A stretch of 46,845 nt of DNA from Basidiobolus meristosporus CBS 931.73 (lineage: Eukaryota; Basidiobolomycota; Basidiobolomycetes; Basidiobolales; Basidiobolaceae). Position numbers and translations under genes: made by a program. The notes beneath the pieces were generated by a model. The model made no database searches, was not told where the DNA came from, and worked only from the letters and a program-made list of their open reading frames with translations. Below, piece by piece: positions 10,149 to 21,761 of the stretch (positions are counted from its first letter, which is position 1; the number at the start of each line of letters is the position of its first letter). The stretch covers positions 1 through 46,845 of the forward strand of contig MCFE01000680.1 in NCBI GenBank assembly GCA_002104905.1, given 5' to 3'.

Positions 10149-11402
10149 ACATACAAGGCTGATGGTACAAACAAGAGATATAAAGTAAGGCATGTAGCCA
10201 AATGATACTTGCAAACAAATAGACTTGACCAAATGGAGATCTTTCCACTGGTAGCCAAGTATAAATCCATCAAATAAATATTAGCTATTGCAGCCTTATA
10301 AGTCTTGTATCCATCAAACAAATGTAAAAACCGCAATGCTTATGTGGGGAGCTTGATGAAGGTGTGCTTATGAGCCAGCCTGATGGGTTTGCTGACCAAG
10401 ATAGCCTCTGCTTGGTCTACAGGTTCAAAAAACTGTTTATGGTCTCACACAATCACCAGGAGCCTTGATTTGCAAGATTGTATCTTACTTGAATTCCCTG
10501 GGTTTCCAAACAAGTTTTGATGACCCCAGTATCTACTATAAGCCAGTTCTATTATCACCTTGTGTGGATGATCTTGTTATAACCACCAATGATAAAAAAA
10601 CATTGGAAGAAGCCAAGTCCAGCCTATCAAAATGGTTCAAAATGTGCAATCCAGGAAAGATCAATTATTAGTCAGCAATATAGTTCTCCATAGACAGAAG
10701 TATACAAACCACTACCTTAAGCCACTCCAAGTATATGCAGGATCCAGGTCAAGAAGTACCAAATGGAAGACTGCACACTAGCAGCTACCTTAATGGAGAC
10801 AAATCTTAATTTGGTCAAAACTCAGCCAAATCAAGAGAGCTTGGTGCCATCTGAGAGTCCAGACTCCTCTTACCAATCTATGGTCAGCAGCTTGATGTGT
10901 ATCATGTAAGGAACATGTCCAGATATCTCATATTCAGTGGGAGTTCTCAGCCAGCATAATGAGAACTAGGAATCTGATCATATTGCAGCAGTCAAGTGAA
11001 TTTTTAGATACAACAAATGGCTGATGTCTGCTTGAAGTACACCCAAAAGGTTTCAGAACAGCATCTTTTAGGATACTCTGATGCTGATTAGGGACAAAAT
11101 CTGGAAGAGAGAAGATCCACCACAGGATACACCTTTCTTTACTGTAAAGGAGTGATTTCATGGAATTCAAGAAAGCAACCAACCGTAGCACTTTCCACCA
11201 CAGAGGTGGAGTATATGGCAGCCTGTGGGGCTGGAAAAGAAGCAATGTGGCTAAGAAAGCTTGTTAAAGACTTGGGCCTCTAACAAAAAGCCCCCACCAC
11301 ATTGTTTCAAGATAATCAAGGATGTGCACAACGAGGTAGAAATCCGGCTTTTCATGCTAGACCTAAGCACATAGATATTGGACATCATTTCATACCTGAA
11401 GC
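10149..11402 (+). pseudogene. Copia RT/RNase H remnant (element D)
   Basis: The fragment begins inside the RT (YKADGTNKRYK) and covers a decayed YVDD region (SPCVDDLVITTN, near 10555-10590). It continues through the RNase H motifs (STTEVEYMA near 11205) and the TKHIDIGHHFI-like segment, and ends abruptly near 11402. It has several stops and small deletions and no LTR on its right side. It is more diverged from B than A is, and marks the edge of the repeat block. Confidence 0.85.
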
Positions 11403-11535
11403 TAGGGGTGGAGTGGCTTGGCAGAGAGATGAAAGAAACACCGGAACTGTGTGCATAACACGTAGAATACCCAAACCACACCATGATCCAGTCAAGCACG
11501 TTGTATGTATTGCTAATGTGTTTATTGGAATCTCC

Positions 11536-12160
11536 CTACCGATACCTGTCCAAAGGCCATCCACTAGCTCGCACAGGTCGCTCTCCTTCCTTTACCTGGC
11601 CAATCCCTCCGTGGTGAGAACCTGGGGTCGACTCGACGCGGGGGAGTTCCCGTCCCATGCGGCCACACCAGGTTCCCGTCTCTCTTGAGCTCCTGTAGCA
11701 CCCTCGGATCGTCGCCGCATCCTTGTCCGCGGCGTAACAACCAGCATCGGCCGGACACCCCGCGGCAGTGCTGGCCAGGAAGATGGTTTCGCCATGGAAG
11801 CAAATGGCGTTGCTCCCGCCGGCTCGGAAGATCAGCCCTGGGTAGTTGGCGGGGGTGAAGGCCTGCGTGCCTTGGGCATCGGTGACGGCGGCGATGCTTC
11901 CGCCAAGTGAGGCGACAAAGAGATTGGAATGGATGCGCATGTGGTGATGATCGGTCGAGCCTTGGAACGGAGGCCATGTGGTCTAGATATACACCCAGTG
12001 TCAGTACAGCATGGACCATGCGCTGTCTGGATACCGTAGGGAGACGCACATTCTTCTGCAATCTGATCTCGATCCCAACACAGTTCCCGCGAAGATCCCA
12101 TAGGCAAATGGGGCTCTGATCAGCTAGCAAAGTGCGTTCTCAACCACGAAGCCCAGCATG
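11536..12160 (-). pseudogene. Unrecognised coding-like fragment, probably decayed
   Basis: GC content rises sharply here. The minus frame from about 11981 to 11536 reads as protein-like sequence (DHHHMRIHSNLFVASLGG, then FRAGGSNAICFHGETIFLAS), with a small-residue pattern like a repeat-built extracellular domain and a cysteine-rich end. Upstream the frame meets TAG at an AG that could be a splice acceptor. Beyond it two overlapping minus frames are open but neither is clearly coding. I do not recognise the family. The 3' end abuts the repeat block, so it may be a truncated gene. Confidence 0.35.
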
Positions 12161-13036
12161 TCACTCACCACCACCTTTTAGAGCCGGGGATCGGTCGATA
12201 GCGCAGGGAATCGGGCCAATTTCCAATGCGATACCACGACTCGGATACATTCCAACCTAGGCGCACATCTGTGTTGTGAGCGGGGCGGATTTGGCACTGC
12301 TGGAGGGGAAGCACGGTTGATCAGGTACCGGATGAACCATTTGTCCCACTACCTCCTCCCACCGATCCAGCTTTGGTGGCACAGACGTCCATGTTTCTTG
12401 GATGGCATGAGGTTCTATAAACCCAAGTGGCGATCCCCCCCCAGGACCGTGGTCGATGTTGGTGTCACGGGATACGGGAGTAGTTGTCTCAACTCAATAT
12501 CTGAACCGATGTTTAATGAGCAATGGACTTTTGAGGAAAGGAACAGATTGAATGGTTAATCTCCGACATGGCATCCATGGGACCTCAGCCAAATAGGGGA
12601 GCCATCAATCAGCCGGCAACATTCAAGGTGTCACGAGAAATCAGTAAACTTCATCAAATCCCTCGATTACCTGTTCCCGAGCTAGGTCCATCAGGGGACT
12701 GGTGGTAGGGAGAGTGGCAAAGCGGCGGGTGAGGGGATTTTGTCCGATGGAGAAATCCGTCAGCTCTGGGGTGGCTCAAGCCGCACCAGCCCGGTGGGAT
12801 ACCCTGACGTTCCACAGCAATTGAAGGTATGCAGTCGAAAGGCTCGCCCGCCGGTGAGCATTGGCGACATCGAAGGGGAAGGGATGGATTTAATTTGGTT
12901 GGTGTTACGGTTCCCAGCTATTGGTGCGACTCGCATTCCACGCAGAATCATTAAATTGGTCGCCGGTTGCCTCCCGTTTCCAATTTTACTTCGTCGTTCT
13001 TGGCGACCTCCTCACTGCTCTTTGGACACCCAGACA
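12161..13036. other. No gene recognised; upstream region of the glycosyltransferase-like gene
   Basis: The open frame at 12740-13216 on the plus strand runs through the start of the next gene. Its N-terminal part before Met at 13037 has no recognisable features, so I treat it as 5' UTR/promoter. Nothing else convincing is visible. Confidence 0.5.
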
Positions 13037-14035
13037 ATGTTCCTTCGCAAGCCAAGTCCACTGAAACTGCTTCTCGCCATCCTAACGTTGATCGTTATCA
13101 GTCTGTATATTCTAATCAACTCGGATATCCGGAGTAGAGAGCTCCAGGACACCCTTCTGTCCCAGCTACATGGTCAGTCCTCGCTTGGTTTCTCATTGCT
13201 CGATTCTTTTTATTGACGTGTATCATCCCGAACAGATCGTTCCAGTCCAGAGAATGTCTTCCCATACACCATAGTGACGGCGGCTAGCTCGAACCACTTC
13301 TGCCCGCTACTGGCGTTTGTCTACGCCCTTCATGGCACGACGAAGATGCTGCCCCCGGCAGAAAGGCCCAGAGTGGTGGTGTACGATTTGGGCCTGAGCA
13401 CAGCAGAGCGGGCCAAACTCGATAGAGTGGTGAACCGAGGCTTCGCCCAAGAGATAGTCACCCTCAACTTCACGCAGTACCCCACCTTCTGGAACATCCA
13501 CCTCAGACGAGGAGAATACGCCTGGAAAACCGGGATCATCCACGAGGTGGCGAAGAAGCACGGTGGGGTGGTGCTGTGGATGGACTCTGGAAACCGGGTG
13601 ACCCCTCAATACCTCCCTCAGGTGGTTGAGTACATCAACGCCAATGGCTTTTACTCCCCTACGAGCCAGGGTCAGATGAAGGATTTCACCCACCCAGGCT
13701 TATTCGCATACTTCGGTGACTCCGCAAAGCGCTATGGCACACTGAAGAACTGCAACGGGGCGTTCATCGGGTTCGACACTCAAAACAGCACCGTCATGAA
13801 CAAGCTCATGCTTCCCTTCTTCGAATGCGGCCTGAAACAGCCATGCATCGCTCCGAAAGGTTCCAGCAGAGCCAACCATCGGCAAGACCAGTCGGTGTTT
13901 ACCTACCTGGTGGTTTCCAACGGATGGCGTTGTCAACGAGACCCGATCCCCGGTATGAAGATCCACCAAGATCAGCTATGCCAGATAGAGATTGAGCAGC
14001 AAGAGAATCCGGATATACTGGAGTACGTGGACTAA
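13037..14035 (+). CDS. Type II membrane glycosyltransferase-like protein (DUF1647-like)
   Basis: Two exons, 13037-13172 and 13236-14035, join across a 63-bp GTCAGT..CAG intron and give 311 aa. The start Met is chosen because a signal anchor (residues about 11-27, LLLAILTLIVISLYILI) follows a basic start at once. The luminal part has a nucleotide-diphospho-sugar-transferase flavour: VVVYDLGLS strand, a VVLWMDSGNRV segment in the place of the metal-binding DxD, and a C-terminal NHRQDQSVFTYLV motif with conserved cysteines. These resemble DUF1647-type proteins. A Golgi location and sugar transfer are inference; donor and acceptor are unknown. A CCCTCA microsatellite follows the stop. Confidence 0.8.
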
Positions 14036-14744
14036 GCCCACCCTCACCCTCACCCTCACCCTGCTGGTTATTTTGACTCAACCACCGGTCTTTGTAACTT
14101 GGCTTACACTTTGTCTACCTTCTTAACATCCGTGCTTAAGTTATGCCGACCGCAATGATTTGTACCTCACTAGTAGTTGTCAGCCGCTGTACCATACTCC
14201 ATTAAGGGATGATCAATCACGATAATAATAATAATCATAATAATACCGCCCCCACCAATGAGAGTCAATGTTGTCATTGATTGCTAAGACTCCTTAGCCA
14301 ATGGAGCTGAATATTACGTACAACCGCCATATTTACAGCGTTACGCTGGATTCACCCGCCCATGTTTCGCCCATGCCACCGAGGAGTAGTGTTTCTCGAG
14401 TGTTGCAATTTATCGAGCGTCGTACATCTTTTATGATGGGAGACACGTCGGGGACGCCTATTGGATGAGAGGGAACGTCTAAGCCAGGCTAGAAGGAGGC
14501 TGATTTCAGAGGTAACCCACCCCCGAGCAAGCCCAACAGATCAGTACGTATCAATATCAATAGAAATAGAAATGGCAATAGAAAAAGAAAGAATCAAATA
14601 TACAGGAAGTATCTGAGGTGCTGGGACCCTGGAAGGAAATCTGCCAGGTGACTTACGACGACCAGGATTCCACCATTTAATTCCATCGAGTCTGATCCTT
14701 TCGTCGTTTAGTACTTCCCTACTCTCAACCACCCTATCGCCAAC
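14036..14744. other. Intergenic region with two microsatellites; tropomyosin promoter
   Basis: A (CCCTCA) run lies at about 14039-14062 and an AAT-type run at about 14220-14246. An ACAAC/TATCAATATCAATAG simple stretch lies near 14548-14575. No coding region is apparent. The distal part precedes the tropomyosin start. Confidence 0.6.
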
Positions 14745-15358
14745 ATGGAAAAGTTCAAGGAGGTATGTCATCTGGCCCCCGTTCGGTAGTGTACCCTTTC
14801 CTCCACCGCTAACCACCACTCACTTCCCTAGAAAATCAACGCCCTTCGTGCCGAAGTGGACACCGCCAACGCTCGTGCTGACGAAGCCGAGTCTGCCCTC
14901 AAAAGATTGAACGACAGTCAAAACGATAGGGACCAAGAGATCATCGGCCTTCAGAACAAGATCCAGCTTCTCGAGGAGGAGCTCGAGAAGGCTGAGGGCA
15001 GAATCCACGATGCCAAGGTCTTGAAGGAGGAGGATGAACAGAACCGTAACCACGGGGAAACCTTGGTGAAGAAGATCAACCTGCTCGAGACCCAATTGGA
15101 GACCGCCGAGAACAACTTGAGAGAGACCACCGAGAAGTAAGTGACCTTTGGCCCGCCACCTTTGGCCTTCCAGGCTAACCCAACCTCTTTCGTAGGCTTC
15201 GTCAGGTCGACTTGAAGGCCGAGCAATCCGAACGCCGTGTTCAACAACTCGAGGCCGAGAAGGTCGAGATGGAGAGCAAGTTGGAGCACTTGGAGGAGCA
15301 GTACCGCAGCGTTAAGGCCGAGCTCGATGAGACCTTGAAATCTCTTGAAGATTTGTAA
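14745..15358 (+). CDS. TPM: Tropomyosin
   Basis: Three exons (14745-14762, 14832-15136, 15196-15358) encode 161 aa, the same length as fission yeast Cdc8. Exon 1 is only six codons (MEKFKE). The protein is a continuous coiled coil with heptad-spaced hydrophobics: KINALRAEVDTANARADE at the start, LQNKIQLLEEELEKAEGRI in the middle, YRSVKAELDETLKSLEDL at the end. The MEKFKEK N-terminus and C-terminal LEDL are typical of fungal tropomyosins, which polymerise end to end along formin-nucleated actin cables and rings. All splice sites keep the frame. Both introns are short with consensus GTATGT and GTAAGT donors. Confidence 0.95.
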
Positions 15359-15982
15359 ATCCAAAATAGCCTAGCTTTTTTAATCCTTTCCTTCGAGTCG
15401 GTCCCAGCAACCATGTGTTTCTTTCCGTTTTCCCTTTTTACACCCAACGCCCAACACGCACCGCATTAAAATTCGATTTTCCAAGTCGTATACATCACTT
15501 GATTCCCCCTACTTATGGATAAATGCTAAGGAGGTTTAACTTGAACTTGTATATCCCTTTCTGGATCGATTTATTCTAGATGGGAATGGGTTCGTATGGC
15601 TTAGGATTTCTAGGCCCGGCAGAGGACTTCTGGACCTCATGTGATTCCGTCACCACGGTGACCATTGCTCAGCGCCAAGCAGGCATCCATGTCTTACCAC
15701 CAATCACGTGGATGGGTCACCCGAACTAGATGATCGGAATAAACACCGGTTTTGTGTGCACGCTGACTCCAGAAACCAATTTGGGCTTCGCTCTAGGTTC
15801 CATGACGATTTCATGGATATGGAGCAATTAGACCATCACTTGACGTAGAGCGCTGCCTAGCTATTTTTATTGGGTGGCACCGAGCCTGGATCGAAGCTTA
15901 AACCTCGTCTGGATAGCTTATAAACGTTTCGTGCAGCGACCACCCTCGAGTACAATCCTTTCACGTAATCATTAACCCAGCC
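15359..15982. other. Intergenic region between tropomyosin and INSIG
   Basis: No open frame of note is present. A TATAAACG motif at about 15920, some 60 bp before the INSIG start codon, may be its core promoter. Confidence 0.5.
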
Positions 15983-16938
15983 ATGACCATCCGACCCACT
16001 GTTGGCAACCACGACAGAGTGTTCAATCGTACCATCCCCATGACCCTCGTCGACAGTGCGTACACTTGCTACCTACACACCTCCTCGTTCTATTATATAA
16101 TTCGTGCATTGATCTTGTTCTTGATCGGTTTCACCTTGGCCCTCATCAACGACCAGCTCGACGTGCAGCAAAATATAACCCAATATCCCGACCCTGTAAC
16201 CCGTCTAATAGTTTCCGGCCGCACTGCGGTGCTCTCTGGCTTCTTGGCGGTGGGCTTAGCCATTGCCTACTCCTGGCTAGATATGTACTATTCTGGGAAG
16301 CCACATATATTTTATGAAGACTGGACGAATTCCATTCGGTAAGTCAGCCCCCCCCTCTCGGTTATTCGCGACCACAGACACTGACCTCTCCACAGCTCAC
16401 TCGGCGGCTTTCTTGGCTTGCATCTGGTCGCTTCGGTAAGTGTTCACCTCAGTCCCCTTACGAACCACCTTTCCTGAGATACTGACCCCTCGTCGTCTCC
16501 AGAAAATCTCCATCCCCGACACTGCCGAGCTTACTGGGGTGTTTACCTTGGTCGCCTTTGGGCTCTGGTTTTTCCTTGATAGCACTGTCCACGGCTTCCT
16601 AATCGCACTTCTCTCCACCGCTATCGGCACCCTGTTCATCCACGCCCAAGTGACCTAGCGGCGTTTACCAGTAAGTGTAGCTCGTATCAAGCATGGTCTC
16701 AGTAGACGGATGTCTAAGCTGAATCCCACCTTAGTTTCACTCAGCCGGATTTCTACGGGCTTCGTGTGGCGACTCCGGTAAGTTGCATGATGGTAGAGCT
16801 CCATGGTGGAACCACCTAACCAAATCTTCCATTCTCTAGTGCCTCGTCTATTCCTCCTGCATCTGCTTCGGCACGCTGGGCCGACAGATTGCCATCATCC
16901 CAAGAGAATGGTATGCCCACGCACCAAGACATGAGTGA
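15983..16938 (+). CDS. INSIG: INSIG family protein, with an apparent 1-nt frameshift
   Basis: INSIG is an ER membrane protein that binds HMG-CoA reductase and, in animals, SCAP to control sterol synthesis. Five exons are recognisable: 15983-16338, 16396-16435, 16503-16670, 16735-16777, 16840-16938. Family signatures appear in order: the first membrane helix (RALILFLIGFTLALI), QQNITQYP (animal QRNVTLFP), GLWFFLDSTVHGF, then after a frame change GVYHFTQPDF (animal GVYQYTSPDF) and the C-terminal TLGRQIAI (animal GNIGRQLAM). The exon total is 706 nt, one more than a multiple of three. A TAG at 16656-16658 sits where one extra base would restore frame between AQVT and GVYH. It is a recent lesion or a sequencing indel. 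Without it the product would be about 234 aa. Confidence 0.88.
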
Positions 16939-17525
16939 TTTCCCGCGATTGTCCATTCCCCCTGCACCTGTACTATAGTGTATTCTGTAAATTTTACCCG
17001 AGTTGTAAAGCCCATATTTCTCCATTAGTTTACGCGCCCTGATTCGACAGGGCAGTCCGATATTTTTAGTCATATATATACCCAATTTCATCCCCCTGGA
17101 CCATGTGATGGTAATGGGCCATTTTATCCCAGTAAATATTACGAATCTACCATATTGATTTAATCTCGCTTATTTACTTCCACCTTGAATCTACTATATT
17201 GGTTAGATCACGCTTATTTGCTGACACTACTTTTAACCTTAATCTACTAACCCTTTGCCCGCCTCCCGATTGCTACCCATGACCTGCAGTAGAGAAACAA
17301 ACAACTAAGCTGCCATGATCCGTCCCCGTATTGGACACGGGGTAAGGTCGGTTGGCATGCGGTGCCGGAACCTGACCAACATTCACAGATAGTAAGAAGA
17401 TACTTGGGATCCGCGGAATTTTTTATACATTTTTGGCACAATGAGTGATGTGGGAGAAAGCAATGGTGGGGTGGTGGGTTGGTAGTGTGTGGAAGCAGCC
17501 GGCAATACATGTAGGACTGATGCTC
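16939..17525. other. Convergent intergenic region, INSIG and PDA1 3' ends
   Basis: The two flanking genes converge here. The AT-rich stretch at about 17080-17240 contains a near-repeat (ATCTACTATATTGGTTAGAT and a relative about 50 bp upstream). No coding region is seen. Confidence 0.5.
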
Positions 17526-18695
17526 TTAAAAGTTGTGGATTTCTTGGCTGCTGCGGCCACGGAGGAATTTGGGTTCGGTCCCCTTGACGTAGATCGAGGT
17601 CCAAAGGTCCTCGAGCGGTGGCTCGGGAGATCCCTTGGCCGAGGCAACTTCTTCGTCCACCTGCTTGCGAGCGGACTTTTCAATCTCCTTAAGTTCCTCC
17701 TCGGTGGCAATTCCATTATCAACCAGCTTGGTCTTCAAGCCGGTGATGGGATCTCTGGTGCTACGCATCCGTTGGATTTCCTCTCGGGTACGGTAGGTGG
17801 TGCCAGGATCGGACATGGAGTGACCGCCGTAACGGTAGGTGTGCATTTCGAGGACCAGAGGGCCCTTGCCAGAGGTGGCCCATTCACGAGCATACTTGCA
17901 GGCTTGGTAAACGGCGAAAACATCCATGCCGTTCACCTTGATACCTGGGATGTAATCGCCACGCTTGAAGTAGTCCGTACTGGCGCTAGATCTTTTCGCC
18001 GAGGTGCCCATGCCATACAAGTTGTTTTCACAAACGAACACTGCGGGTAAATCCCACAGCTTGGCCATGTTGAACGCCTCAAAAACTTGACCTTGGTTGG
18101 CAGCACCGTCACCGTAGAGAGAGAAGGAGCAGGAGTCTTCCTCAGTGTACTTTGAGGTGAAGGCAAGTCCAGCCCCAAGGGGAACTTGTGCTCCGACAAT
18201 ACCGTTTCCACCGTAGAAACGATCGGCGAACATATGCATAGAGCCGCCCTTGCCAAAAGAGACACCGTCTCTGCGGCCCATCAATTCGGCGATAATCCCC
18301 TTGATTGAGCCACCTCGGATCCAGGTGAACCCGTGGCAACGGTAGGAGGTGATGATATGATCTTTCTTAGAGGCGGCTTTCACCATACCTACAGATACGG
18401 CCTCTTGGCCGGTACACAAGTGACAGAAACCCCGGATCATCTTGCTTTTGTAAAGTGCGTCAGCGGCCATTTCCAGACGACGCATGACGTTCATTTGGCG
18501 GTACATATCGATAAGCTCTTCTTTGGAGAAAGACACCTCACTGGCGGGAGCTTCGCAGTTGAAGGTGACAAAATCGTCTTCTTGAAGTTTGAATTCATGT
18601 TGTTGGAAAACTGGGGAGCCGGTGCTGAAGGAGCGAGTGGCAACAGAAGTGAAGGCTTTGGAAGCGGTTGGTAGACGAACAATCGAGCGAAGCAT
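17526..18695 (-). CDS. PDA1: Pyruvate dehydrogenase E1 component subunit alpha, mitochondrial
   Basis: One uninterrupted 389-aa frame encodes the alpha subunit of the alpha2beta2 E1 enzyme (EC 1.2.4.1), which decarboxylates pyruvate with thiamine diphosphate in the mitochondrial matrix. Residues 1-25 are a basic, Ser-rich presequence (MLRSIVRLPTASKAFTSVAT). The ThDP/Mg motif is GDGAANQG at 195-202 with the closing NN at 224-225. The phosphorylation loop YRYGGHSMSDPG (287-298) has the kinase-target serine at about 293, so regulation by PDH kinase and phosphatase is expected. Length and motifs match the family throughout. It is intron-free, unlike its neighbours. Confidence 0.98.
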   Translation of the reverse strand: MLRSIVRLPTASKAFTSVATRSFSTGSPVFQQHEFKLQEDDFVTFNCEAPASEVSFSKEELIDMYRQMNVMRRLEMAADALYKSKMIRGFCHLCTGQEAVSVGMVKAASKKDHIITSYRCHGFTWIRGGSIKGIIAELMGRRDGVSFGKGGSMHMFADRFYGGNGIVGAQVPLGAGLAFTSKYTEEDSCSFSLYGDGAANQGQVFEAFNMAKLWDLPAVFVCENNLYGMGTSAKRSSASTDYFKRGDYIPGIKVNGMDVFAVYQACKYAREWATSGKGPLVLEMHTYRYGGHSMSDPGTTYRTREEIQRMRSTRDPITGLKTKLVDNGIATEEELKEIEKSARKQVDEEVASAKGSPEPPLEDLWTSIYVKGTEPKFLRGRSSQEIHNF

Positions 18696-19714
18696 TGTGT
18701 CAAAGTAAAGGAAAGGATGTACAAGGCTTCACCAGCAAATGAAAAGAATATAAAGGGTATCACAGGGGTTTACCCATTTGATTGCCTAAATTTTTTCCCC
18801 TGACGGATAGATTCCATTACTTGTTTGGTAGTATGATTTGCGTATATAACTGTATATAACCAATTCCACCTCTTCCCTCTCCAATATGGTCCCGAGGTGC
18901 TTGGGGGCTTAGGACTGGAGCGATTAGGTAACATTCGAGTGCTCGGTAAAGCGTGATGATGAGTGAATATTCTACAGAGTGATACTCTTCGTGCGTCAGG
19001 TACTCTTCGGAAGCTAGTCGGGCCTCACATGTTGCATCATTCACGTCTACTCAGCCTCTCCGGAGGGATCTTTGTTTGTGGGGCTTCTCCAGCTCTGTAT
19101 ATACTTAATTGCGTAATTTGGGGATACTCGCCACCTCCGCCACATGATTGTTCGTTCTCTTGGTCCCAGAAAATGCCGAAGGAATCGGCTATAGCTCGTC
19201 TTCGGCTTCAAAAAACGAGCGTACTGATCAAATCAGTACTGACTCTCATCCTCCTTATAAGGAAATACGCTGAATCAGAATAATTACCAAAGAAACAACG
19301 TCATCATGCAAGACGCCTACCGAACGGGATTGGGTATTCCACAAATACTCGACGGAGATTCCGTTGTAATGGCATCACCTCACCAGGGCCAGTTAGAACC
19401 GTTTGCGGCCTTCCCGATTGACTAAGATCTTGTCTCACGTTGCATTAATTCTGTTGGTGGGCATTCTCAACACCATTTGGAAACAACCACAGGTAGATGA
19501 TTTTCCGATCGGATGATTCGAAGCATTTCCTTCCTGTAGCCAATATTACCAGAGGCACTATAAATCAGCAAATCCTCGCATAAATCAGATTCGAGAAGCA
19601 CTATAAAAACCGGTCGGCGTAGTTCTAGCCAACTTTCCAAAGCCCCAATTGAAAAATTCGGTTGTTCATCAAGATTATCGTTTACTTACTTGCATAAATT
19701 CGAGCCAAGTGGAG
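18696..19714. other. Divergent promoter region between PDA1 and the TOK channel
   Basis: About 1 kb has no established gene. A 39-codon plus-strand ORF (19306-19425, MQDAYRTGLGIPQ..) starts with an ATG and is amino-acid-plausible, but is too short to judge. It could be an upstream ORF or a first exon of the channel transcript. A TATAAAAACC motif occurs near 19601. Confidence 0.4.
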
Positions 19715-21761
19715 ATGGAGTTAGCTCCTACACGTACCAATACATTCTCGCAGTATCTACGGGAGTCCAACACATTTCGAAGATCAAGGGTGATATTGCT
19801 CGTCGGGTGGTTGACTCCAATATGCTTCTTGTTGAGCTTAGCACCGTTTATCGGCTCGTTCCATTTGGACCGAGAGGTGAATCGCGTAACCAAACCTACT
19901 GGTGTGTCTTCAACTTAATTGCTCTTACCATGGATGCGAACTAAACCAAAAACCGATGAAGAGATCACATTAATTCTTGGGATAGCCTTCATTTCCCATA
20001 TTATAGCCTATTTCGCGATGCTGTGTCGTTTGTTGGAACATTGGCTATCGCTATGTACAAAGATTGCCTGTGCAGGGATGTTTGTTGATGGTAAGGTAGT
20101 CCCCGATATCCGCAACCATCAGTATTGCTGACTCTCTTCTCGATAAAGGGATCCTACACATGGTTGCAGCCATCGATAAGACCTCCAGGGCCCAGCCTGA
20201 ATCCGATTTCGCGGCAATCATCATCGAATGCTGTCTTGCATTGATCGTCTCGGGATTGTTGTTGTTCGACTTGAAACGTACCAAGGATTATGCGAAATCT
20301 GGTGAGGAGATTCTTTTGAGTGGTGGATGGATCTTGCAGTATGTCTAATAGCCACATCTCTGTTCAGGATGTGGGTTAAGTCACCGTGCACGTATATTGG
20401 TTGCGGTGATCATGGTTGCGGCGTGCTGGGCCGGTCTAGGATCCATTGTGTATAGTCTAGTGGAGGGCTGGTCGTATACGGACGCTCTCTTCTTCTGTCT
20501 TGGTAGGTGTAGAAGCGGAGGTATTTCTCAATGCACAGGCTGATCTGGATTCCACAGAAACGTTGGCCACCATAGGTTTTGGCTCGCATGTACCGGAGAC
20601 CACGGGAGGCAGAGTTTTCATCTTCTTCTATGCCACGCTTGCCATCATGGTGATGGCATTCATGTTTGCTGGGATCAAAGTGTCTGTGTCTGAGATGATC
20701 CACTACAAATCCTTGATGAAGTTCGCACAGAGTCTGGAGAAAGGAAGAGATGAGGCATTGATTGATCCCACCCAGCTCACAAGGAGAGTGACCACGGTTC
20801 TATCCCTGAAACGATACAAAACCTGGGACGACCTAGGGAAAAAATTGATCGAGGAAAAAGAAACTGAAATGAAGAAGCAACTGTTCTTCGCATCCTGCTC
20901 AGCGGTGATGTTTTGGTAAGCGGGAACTACACTGTTGCATCCTTGTTCATATCCTAAAATCCTCCCCCTCCCTAGGGTATTGGGTTCCGCCATCTTTTGC
21001 ATCACCGAGCATTGGAGTTACATCAAGGCCCTCTATTTCTGCTTCGTAGCCTTCACCACGATAGGTTGATACCGGATTGATTCATAAGAATACGGAAAAC
21101 ACGTTGCTCAATTGATTTCTTAGGTTACGGAGACATTGTTCCCACCAGCGCAGTCGGCGCGCCTATATTCATTGTTTATGTGTTCCTGGGGGTTGGAACA
21201 ATGACTTACTTGGTGTCTATCGTGATCGAAAGTTGGTCCCAGCATATTGGCCGAGTAGAACTTCGTGCCGCTAAGAAGAAAAAGAAATTCAAACGGGGAA
21301 TGCCGATAGTGCGGATAACTGCGGAGCCGGCAGAAGAAGAGTACGAGAGCTCCGAGGATTCGTTGGAATCAGCGGTCAAGGAGCTGGTGCACATGGCGAA
21401 GCTCTTTGACAAACATATGAAGCTAGGGCTTGACCCACTGTTGATGCAGACGAGCTTTCCTTCCTCGCCAGATATTGCTATGTCAAGAACCCGTACTATC
21501 GGGTGGGATCTAGCACCTGAGGATGGAGTGGGACCAAGAATCCACCACCCTACGTTGGATGTCTTCCTGTTGGATAGTTATCAGCAAACATTAAGCGGAT
21601 TGATAGAACTCAGCAACGCCATGGATACTACACAAACTTCTGATATACTCATTGGCCGCAATGACTCGGATAAAACCATGGTGTCTCCACCAGTTGTGGT
21701 CCCTGGACCCAAGCCACAGCGTCCAACGAGCAGTGATTCCCTACATGTAAATTTTTTGTAA
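19715..21761 (+). CDS. TOK1: TOK-type two-pore outward-rectifier potassium channel
   Basis: Seven exons (19715-19901, 19962-20090, 20149-20338, 20381-20502, 20558-20915, 20976-21064, 21124-21761) join in frame to about 570 aa. Eight membrane helices with pore loops after helices 5 and 7 are the fungal TOK layout; TOK channels release K+ at depolarised plasma membranes. The first helix is at about 26-49. Pore 1 contains ATIGFGS at about 213-219. Pore 2 contains the canonical TTIGYGD at 356-362. A basic patch and a long hydrophilic C-terminal tail follow. The serine after GFG in pore 1, in place of aspartate, is unusual. The 42-bp third intron is short and its acceptor is less certain. Confidence 0.92.

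Noticed and set aside
11564-12130. 188-aa minus frame rich in Arg/His/Pro
   Set aside because: It overlaps a better frame and shows the Arg-rich composition of a shadow frame in GC-rich DNA. At most its first third could be an exon.
13307-13693. 128-aa minus frame inside the glycosyltransferase-like gene
   Set aside because: It is a shadow of the conserved exon on the plus strand.
14039-14062. CCCTCA repeats as an interstitial telomere
   Set aside because: The unit is CCCTCA, not CCCTAA, and only about four repeats; a simple microsatellite is the plainer reading.
17445-18050. 201-aa plus frame opposite PDA1
   Set aside because: It is antisense to a perfectly conserved enzyme gene and has no recognisable motifs.
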